From an uncultured Hyphomonadaceae bacterium (GTDB taxonomy: Bacteria; Pseudomonadota; Alphaproteobacteria; Caulobacterales; Hyphomonadaceae), in NCBI GenBank assembly GCA_937873805.1, contig CALMWO010000475.1:1-5404 (forward strand): 5,404 bases of DNA, read 5' to 3'. The notes under the pieces were generated by a model. That model worked only from the letters and a program-made list of their open reading frames with translations, did not search any database and was not told the DNA's origin. The translations under genes were made by a program, and so were the position numbers. This document shows, piece by piece, positions 1 through 3,742 of the stretch. Numbering within the stretch: position 1 is the stretch's first letter; every line of letters starts with the position of its first letter.

Positions 1-468
1 CAGGTATTCGGGGAGGGCGTTGGCGAGGCGCTTGCCGAAGAAGTCTTTCGTCATCTGGACGGCCATGCCGCCGCTGAAGGGGTCGCCGAGGACGGGGAGA
101 GCGGAGACGACTGCGTGAGGGCCGAGGCCGACGCCGGGCGTGGGGGCAGGGTCGATCGCGACGCCCGCCGCGCCGTAGCCGCGGTCGAGCAGGTGCTGCA
201 CCCAGACGCCGCCGGCGGAGTGGCCGATGAGGATCGGCGCGTCGCTCAGCTTTTCGATCTCGTGGGCGTAGTGGCCGACGATCTCTTTCGGGCCGGAATG
301 CACGAGTTCTGGACGCGGGTGGGCGCGCAGATCAGCGGGCTCACCTTCGTCGTATGGCCAGTCAGGCGCGACGACGGAGTAGCCGGCGGCTTCGTAGCGG
401 GCTTTCCAGTTTTCCCACGATTTCGAATTGAGCCACGCGCCGTGGATCAGCATGATGGTTTTGGTCAT
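1..468 (-). CDS. alpha/beta hydrolase, 3'-truncated by window edge
   Basis: This is the N-terminal 156 residues of an alpha/beta-hydrolase-fold protein; the end of the gene lies beyond the left edge. The start is MTKTIMLIHGAWLNSKSWE, where HGAW (residues 9-12) is the usual oxyanion-hole turn after the first core strand. The nucleophile elbow is GHSAGG with Ser84 as the predicted catalytic serine. The acid and histidine of the triad would lie in the missing part. No signal peptide or membrane segment is visible, so it is probably cytosolic. The ATG at 466-468 is preceded by AGGGGA (477-482 on the minus strand) with an 8-nt spacer. It follows the haloperoxidase-type gene by 25 nt on the same strand, so co-transcription is likely. 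The substrate cannot be inferred; an esterase, lipase-like or general hydrolase role are all possible. Confidence is high for fold and frame, low for function. Confidence 0.88.
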   Translation of the reverse strand, partial: MTKTIMLIHGAWLNSKSWENWKARYEAAGYSVVAPDWPYDEGEPADLRAHPRPELVHSGPKEIVGHYAHEIEKLSDAPILIGHSAGGVWVQHLLDRGYGAAGVAIDPAPTPGVGLGPHAVVSALPVLGDPFSGGMAVQMTKDFFGKRLANALPEYL

Positions 469-493
469 GTCGTGTGTCCCCTGAAGATCCGCT

Positions 494-1318
494 CTAGCTC
501 TGGATGAAGGCTAGCAGGTCGGCGTTGATGATGTCGGCGTGGGTGGTGGGCATGCCATGCGGGAAGCCCTTGTAGGTTTTCAGCGTGCCGTTCTTGAGAA
601 GCTTCGCCGACAGCGGGCCTGAATCTTCGTAGGGCACGATCTGGTCGTCATCGCCGTGCATGACGAGCACCGGCACGGTGATCTTCTTCAGGTCTTCGGT
701 GAAGTCGGTCTGCGAGAAGGCGACGATCCCGTCATGGTGCGCCTTGGCGCTGCCCATCATGCCCTGCCGCCACCAGTTCCAGATGACGCCCTGCTTGGCG
801 GCAGCGCCGGGCCGATTGTAGCCGTAGAACGGCCCTGCCGGCAGGTCGTAGAAGAATTGCGCGCGATTGGTGGCGGTCTGCACCTGAAGGCCGTCGAAGA
901 CCTCCTTGGGCAGGCCGCCGGGATTGGCCGCCGTCTTGACCATCAGCGGCGGGACGGCCGCGATGATCACTGCTTTCGCCACCCGCTTTTCGCCGTGACG
1001 AGCGATGTAATGCACGACTTCGCCGCCGCCGGTGGAGTGGCCGACATGCACGGCGTCTTTCAGATCGAGGTGCGCGGTCAGCGCTGCGAGATCGTCGGCG
1101 TAATGGTCCATGTCATGGCCATCGGCGACCTGGGATGAGCGGCCATGCCCGCGCCGGTCGTGGGCGATGACGCGGAAGCCTTTGGCCGCGAAGAACATCA
1201 TCTGCGCGTCCCAGTCGTCGGCGGACAAGGGCCAGCCATGGCTGAACACGATGGGCTGGCCTGTGCCCCAATCCTTGTAGAAAATCTCGACGCTGTCTTT
1301 CGTGGTGATGAACGGCAT
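494..1318 (-). CDS. non-heme chloroperoxidase / perhydrolase-type alpha/beta hydrolase
   Basis: This 274-residue protein matches the cofactor-free bacterial haloperoxidase group (bromoperoxidase A2-like, usually about 275 residues). Members catalyse perhydrolysis or ester hydrolysis through a Ser-Asp-His triad, and the peracid formed can halogenate. Visible features are the oxyanion turn SHGWPLS (26-32), HDRRGHGRS (53-61), the elbow GHSTGGG with Ser95, HGDDDQIVP with Asp225 as triad acid, and GFPHGMPTTH with His254. The 29-residue Asp-to-His spacing and the C-terminal NADLLAFI ending are as in the family. The frame stays open upstream to an ATG at 1435, but I place the start at 1318: AAAGGAG (1326-1332) sits 7 nt before it, and MPFITTKDSVEIFYKDWG is the usual family N-terminus. 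There is no signal peptide. It is the first gene of a likely two-gene unit with the hydrolase at 1-468. Its physiological substrate is unknown; many relatives are annotated as peroxidases but act mainly as esterases. Confidence 0.93.
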   Translation of the reverse strand: MPFITTKDSVEIFYKDWGTGQPIVFSHGWPLSADDWDAQMMFFAAKGFRVIAHDRRGHGRSSQVADGHDMDHYADDLAALTAHLDLKDAVHVGHSTGGGEVVHYIARHGEKRVAKAVIIAAVPPLMVKTAANPGGLPKEVFDGLQVQTATNRAQFFYDLPAGPFYGYNRPGAAAKQGVIWNWWRQGMMGSAKAHHDGIVAFSQTDFTEDLKKITVPVLVMHGDDDQIVPYEDSGPLSAKLLKNGTLKTYKGFPHGMPTTHADIINADLLAFIQS

Positions 1319-1325
1319 GGTGTGG

Positions 1326-1332
1326 CTCCTTT
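1326..1332 (-). promoter_or_regulatory. ribosome binding site that fixes the haloperoxidase-type gene start
   Basis: The minus strand reads AAAGGAG here, followed by a 7-nt spacer and ATG at 1318-1316. This is a near-consensus Shine-Dalgarno sequence. It argues against using the upstream in-frame ATG at 1435, which would add 39 residues of low-complexity, arginine-rich sequence. Confidence 0.75.
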
Positions 1333-1453
1333 GGCGGGGGAACATGCACGGCGGGTCGTGGGCTGTCTTTTCCGGAATTGCTTTATTTCGTGGAGCGGCG
1401 CTTCGCCGGGAATGCTGCAGAAACGAGCGCCGCAACCAGCGTGGCCTCGCTCA

Positions 1454-1459
1454 ATTATA
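1454..1459 (-). promoter_or_regulatory. candidate -10 element for the hydrolase unit
   Basis: The minus strand reads a perfect TATAAT, rare by chance in such GC-rich DNA, about 135 nt upstream of the hydrolase start. No good -35 is found at 16-19 nt spacing (for example CAGATC at 17 nt), so the promoter would be weak, activator-dependent or false. The missing -35 position is occupied by one arm of an inverted repeat. Confidence 0.3.
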
Positions 1460-1462
1460 CGG

Positions 1463-1482
1463 CAGATCCGGAGGGCGATCTG
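1463..1482. repeat. inverted repeat CAGATC-N8-GATCTG, candidate operator
   Basis: Perfect 6-bp arms at 1463-1468 and 1477-1482 have centres 14 bp apart. The repeat ends 3 bp from the minus-strand TATAAT and covers the place where its -35 would be. That position fits a repressor or activator site, but the arms are short and the cognate regulator is unknown. Confidence 0.3.
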
Positions 1483-1568
1483 GTCTGCGAAATCAGATGC
1501 GTTCTCTTTGCGATAGCTTCAGGCCCGGCGTTGGCTTCTGTGTCGTCAATCCGTGATGTGAATCGCGT

Positions 1569-1595
1569 GAATGGGCGCCGTTGCGGCGCCCATTC
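1569..1595. repeat. perfect 12-bp inverted repeat (strong hairpin) upstream of oxidoreductase gene
   Basis: GAATGGGCGCCG (1569-1580) and CGGCGCCCATTC (1584-1595) are exact reverse complements separated by TTG. As RNA this would be a very stable stem with a 3-nt loop. It lies 50 nt before the start codon of the Gfo/Idh/MocA gene. No T-run follows on either strand, and no gene ends here, since both neighbours diverge from it. It could be a 5'-leader stem, an attenuator-like or insulating stem, or an operator. The hairpin itself is certain; the role is not. Confidence 0.6.
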
Positions 1596-1612
1596 CATCC
1601 GCTTTGGCGATG

Positions 1613-1625
1613 AGGCAGGCTGCCT
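1613..1625. repeat. small dyad AGGCAG-G-CTGCCT
   Basis: Exact 6-bp arms flank a single central base. It lies 7 nt before the AGGGAG ribosome binding site at 1633-1638. It could be a short operator or, in RNA, a 4-bp stem near the start site. Short dyads like this also arise by chance in GC-rich DNA. Confidence 0.25.
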
Positions 1626-1645
1626 GGGCAACAGGGAGTTGAGTC

Positions 1646-3103
1646 ATGGGACAGTCGCAGGACAAGTCGAGGACACCTCAGGCCACTGGGCAGACGGATA
1701 GCGCATCGCGACGGGCGGTGCTGGCAGGCGCAGGCGGTGTGGCGGCGTGGGCGATGCTGCCAGGCAAGTCATTCGCGCAGAAGATCGCAAAGCCGGGCGC
1801 AGGGCAGCGTGTGAACGTCGCGGTGATCGGCGCGGGCGGCAAGGGCGCCGACAACATGGCGCAGCTTACGAGCCAGAACATCGTCGCGATGTGCGATGTG
1901 GACATGGGCCGTGTGTCACGCTCGCTTTCGAACAAGGACGGCATCAAGCCTGAAATGGTCGAGCTGAAGTCGGCGTATGACAAGGCCGAGCAGTTTGCCG
2001 ACTACCGCAAGATGTTCGATACGCGGAAGGACATCGAGGCGGTGCTGATCGCAACGCCGGATCACCACCATGCGGTGGCGGCGCGAATGGCGATGGAGCG
2101 TGGGCTGCATGTGTTCGTGCAGAAGCCGCTGACCTACACGGTGCGCGAGAGCCGGCTGCTGACGTCGCTGGCGGAGAAGACGCCGGGGCTGGTCACGCAG
2201 ATGGGCAATCAGGGCCATTCGAGCGACGAGGGGCGGCGCGCGGTGGAGCTGCTGCGCGGCGGCGCTATCGGGAAGGTGAAGGACATACATATCTGGACCA
2301 ACCGCCCCGTGTGGCCGCAGGGGGTGGGCAAGCCCGAGGCGAAGCCTGTTCCGGCAACGCTCGACTGGGATCTGTGGCGCGGGCCGGCGAATGTGGACTG
2401 GGGCTACAACCCGGATTACGCGCACTTCAACTGGCGTGGCTGGGTGCCGTTCGGCACGGGCGCGGTGGGCGACATGGGCGCCCACCTGATGGACTTCCCC
2501 GTCTGGGCGCTGGACCTCGGCTTGCCGACGCGGATCGAGACGCATCATTCGCTGTGGGGCGGCGACACCGATCCGTGGGATTACAAGCGGCCAGATGCGC
2601 TGACGAGCTATCCGCTGGCGTCGATCATCTATTACGAGTTCGGCAAGGCGAAGGGCGGGCCGGTCAAGCTGACCTGGTATGATGGCGGACTTGCGCCGCC
2701 GGCGCCGCGCGGACTTCCGGCGGACCGGGTCGTCGAGGAAGAGGGGGGTGTTCTCTATGTCGGCGACAAGGGCCAGCTGCTGCACGACACCTATGGCTTC
2801 AAGCCGACGCTGATCGGCGGGGACGCGATTGCACGCGGGGCGAAAATCCCGGTGTCGCTGCCGCGCATCGAGGGCAGCACGAAAGGTCACGAGATGAACT
2901 GGATCCGCGCGATCCGGGGCGAAGAGAAGATTTCCTCGCCATTCTCGCAGGCAGGCGTGCTGACGGAATCCATGCTGCTCGGCATGGTGGCGATGCGGGC
3001 GGACAAGCCGATCGAGTATGACGGCGCCAAGGGTGTGATCACCAACCTGCCGGAAGCGAACGTCTATCTGGATCGCGAGTACCGGAAGGGCTGGGAGCTC
3101 TAG
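1646..3103 (+). CDS. Tat-exported Gfo/Idh/MocA-family oxidoreductase
   Basis: This 485-residue protein belongs to the NAD(P)-dependent Gfo/Idh/MocA family, which oxidises or reduces sugars, inositols and related polyols. The N-terminus carries a twin-arginine signal: SRRAVLAG (21-28) with Arg22-Arg23, a hydrophobic stretch to about residue 38, and a likely cleavage after Ser-Phe-Ala (42-44). The Rossmann domain follows, with VIGAGGKG (60-67), CDVD at the end of strand 2 (83-86), ATPDHHH (136-142) and the family Lys-Pro pair at 160-161, here QKP rather than EKP. The second domain has WTNRPVWPQG (217-226), DWDLWRGP (240-247) and GDMGAHLMD (275-283), whose Asp276 and His280 are likely active-site residues. 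The ATG has AGGGAG 7 nt upstream. Motifs resemble the large group of secreted family members common in Planctomycetes and Bacteroidetes rather than GH109. The substrate is unknown. It stands alone on its strand and converges on the cupin gene. Confidence 0.93.
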   Translation: MGQSQDKSRTPQATGQTDSASRRAVLAGAGGVAAWAMLPGKSFAQKIAKPGAGQRVNVAVIGAGGKGADNMAQLTSQNIVAMCDVDMGRVSRSLSNKDGIKPEMVELKSAYDKAEQFADYRKMFDTRKDIEAVLIATPDHHHAVAARMAMERGLHVFVQKPLTYTVRESRLLTSLAEKTPGLVTQMGNQGHSSDEGRRAVELLRGGAIGKVKDIHIWTNRPVWPQGVGKPEAKPVPATLDWDLWRGPANVDWGYNPDYAHFNWRGWVPFGTGAVGDMGAHLMDFPVWALDLGLPTRIETHHSLWGGDTDPWDYKRPDALTSYPLASIIYYEFGKAKGGPVKLTWYDGGLAPPAPRGLPADRVVEEEGGVLYVGDKGQLLHDTYGFKPTLIGGDAIARGAKIPVSLPRIEGSTKGHEMNWIRAIRGEEKISSPFSQAGVLTESMLLGMVAMRADKPIEYDGAKGVITNLPEANVYLDREYRKGWEL

Positions 3104-3187
3104 CGGCGGCGCGCCCTCCACGAAGATGCCGCTTTCTTTCGAGCGGCTGGCCTCGCTTTGGGCGCGACAGGGGGAGGACGCCGCTAG
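3100..3187. terminator. nested inverted repeats between convergent genes, putative bidirectional terminator
   Basis: Three collinear nested stems fill the 80-bp gap. The outer stem is CTAGCGGCG (3100-3108) with CGCCGCTAG (3179-3187). The middle stem is CGCGCCC (3110-3116) with GGGCGCG (3160-3166). The inner hairpin is GCCGCT (3128-3133) with AGCGGC (3142-3147) around an 8-nt loop. Both stop codons (TAG at 3101-3103 plus, and at 3186-3184 minus) lie in the outer arms. There is no terminal T-run, so a classical intrinsic terminator is not shown. Placement between convergent 3' ends makes transcription termination or 3'-end protection the natural reading. Confidence 0.5.
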
Positions 3188-3546
3188 CCGAGTTGCGTCT
3201 TGAGGTGGGCGATGACCTCGTTCATCGGACCGCTCGGGCTGAACTCGACGGACTCGTAATCTTCTGTGACCCAGACCGTGTGGCCCGGTGGCCAGTAATA
3301 GGCTTGACCGGCGCTGACGGTTTCTTCCTTGCCGTCAGCGTAACGGACATGGATCGAACCCTTGAGGACGGTTCCCCAGTGGGGGCACTGGCACATGTCC
3401 TTTGGGAGCCCCTTGAGCAGTGGCGTGGCGTCCGCGCCTGCGGGGAAGCGGATATGGGCGACGTTCATGCCGCCCCAGTCATGGCCCTGGATGCAGACGC
3501 CGCCAGCGTCGATCCGGACGGGCATCCGCGACAGTTGTTCGTTCAT
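3184..3546 (-). CDS. small single-domain cupin protein
   Basis: This 120-residue protein has the size and strand pattern of a single cupin barrel, with VLKGSIHVRYADGKEETVSAG (60-80) as the turn-rich first cupin motif and AYYWPPGHTVWV (82-93) as the second. His89 in PPGH is the conserved metal-ligand position. The first motif is unusual: instead of HxHxxxE it reads CQCPHWG (52-58), leaving Cys52, Cys54 and His56 as the possible ligands. I recall this CPHWGxVLxG form from uncharacterised bacterial cupins, so it looks like a family trait and not damage. The start at 3546 has AGGAGG on the minus strand 7 nt upstream. No signal peptide is visible. Function is unknown; such proteins may bind a metal or small molecule, or act as isomerase or dioxygenase-like enzymes. 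It diverges from ilvD and converges on the oxidoreductase gene. Confidence 0.88.
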   Translation of the reverse strand: MNEQLSRMPVRIDAGGVCIQGHDWGGMNVAHIRFPAGADATPLLKGLPKDMCQCPHWGTVLKGSIHVRYADGKEETVSAGQAYYWPPGHTVWVTEDYESVEFSPSGPMNEVIAHLKTQLG

Positions 3547-3597
3547 GACAGAGCCTCCTGTGCTTGACTGTCACTGGCGTATCAGGCGGCCTTCGGG

Positions 3598-3614
3598 CGC
3601 GCTTGGAGAGCGCG
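3598..3614. repeat. 6-bp hairpin in the cupin/ilvD divergent region
   Basis: CGCGCT (3598-3603) and AGCGCG (3609-3614) flank a 5-nt loop. On the plus strand it is followed, a few bases on, by ATTTTC (3619-3624), giving a weakly terminator-like look. No plus-strand gene ends here, so it would act, if at all, in an untranslated leader of ilvD or in the upstream region of the cupin gene. Confidence 0.3.
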
Positions 3615-3674
3615 TGGAGATTTTCTGGAGATGCAGGGGTGATGTGAAACCCGAGCCGTTTAGCAAAACTGAGG

Positions 3675-3706
3675 GTGCAAATGCCCCCTGATGGTGGCAT
3701 TTTCAC
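3675..3706. promoter_or_regulatory. imperfect dyad upstream of ilvD, candidate operator or leader hairpin
   Basis: The arms GTG-C-AAATGCC-C-CC and GG-T-GGCATTT-T-CAC surround the loop TGAT (3689-3692). Twelve of 14 opposed positions pair, including an uninterrupted 7-bp AAATGCC/GGCATTT core (3679-3685 with 3696-3702). The dyad ends 36 nt before the ilvD start and lies 128 nt upstream of the cupin start, in the only regulatory space these divergent genes share. The AT-containing core is conspicuous in this GC-rich setting. Either a protein-binding site or an RNA stem is compatible. Confidence 0.45.
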
Positions 3707-3742
3707 TTGCTCGGGGGCAGGTTTTGCCGGATTGGGTAGCCC

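Larger units (their letters stand above)
1319..1645. other. divergent intergenic region between hydrolase unit and oxidoreductase gene
   Basis: These 327 bp separate two divergently oriented genes and contain no credible coding sequence: the frames open across it are extensions or shadows without family-like content. In order it holds the Shine-Dalgarno of the minus-strand gene, a TTCCGGAA palindrome (1370-1377), a minus-strand TATAAT (1454-1459) next to a 6-bp inverted repeat (1463-1482), a GTGAAT direct repeat (1558 and 1567), a perfect 12-bp hairpin (1569-1595), a 13-bp dyad (1613-1625) and the AGGGAG ribosome binding site of the plus-strand gene (1633-1638). Promoters for both directions must lie here, but I could not identify a convincing plus-strand -35/-10 pair. 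Confidence 0.7.

Noticed and set aside
1319..1435. N-terminal extension of the haloperoxidase-type gene to the ATG at 1435
   Set aside because: The added 39 residues are unlike the family, and a near-consensus ribosome binding site supports the start at 1318.
1646..3103. Assignment as a GH109 glycosidase
   Set aside because: It shares the Tat signal and nucleotide fold, but the WTNRPVWPQG, DWDLWRGP and GDMGAHLMD motifs fit the general oxidoreductase group better, and I could not identify GH109-specific residues.
1916..3121. 401-residue open frame on the minus strand opposite the oxidoreductase gene
   Set aside because: It is arginine-rich with no recognisable motif, lies entirely antisense to a well-supported gene, and is the usual long shadow frame of GC-rich coding DNA.
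3564..3569. TTGACT as a plus-strand -35 box for ilvD
   Set aside because: The position 17 nt downstream is CGGCCT, nothing like a -10 element.
3547..3742. Leader peptide and transcription attenuation control of ilvD
   Set aside because: Short frames here (for example from 3681 and 3691) show no run of Ile, Leu or Val codons and run into ilvD out of frame. The stem at 3598-3614 is not arranged with competing stems.
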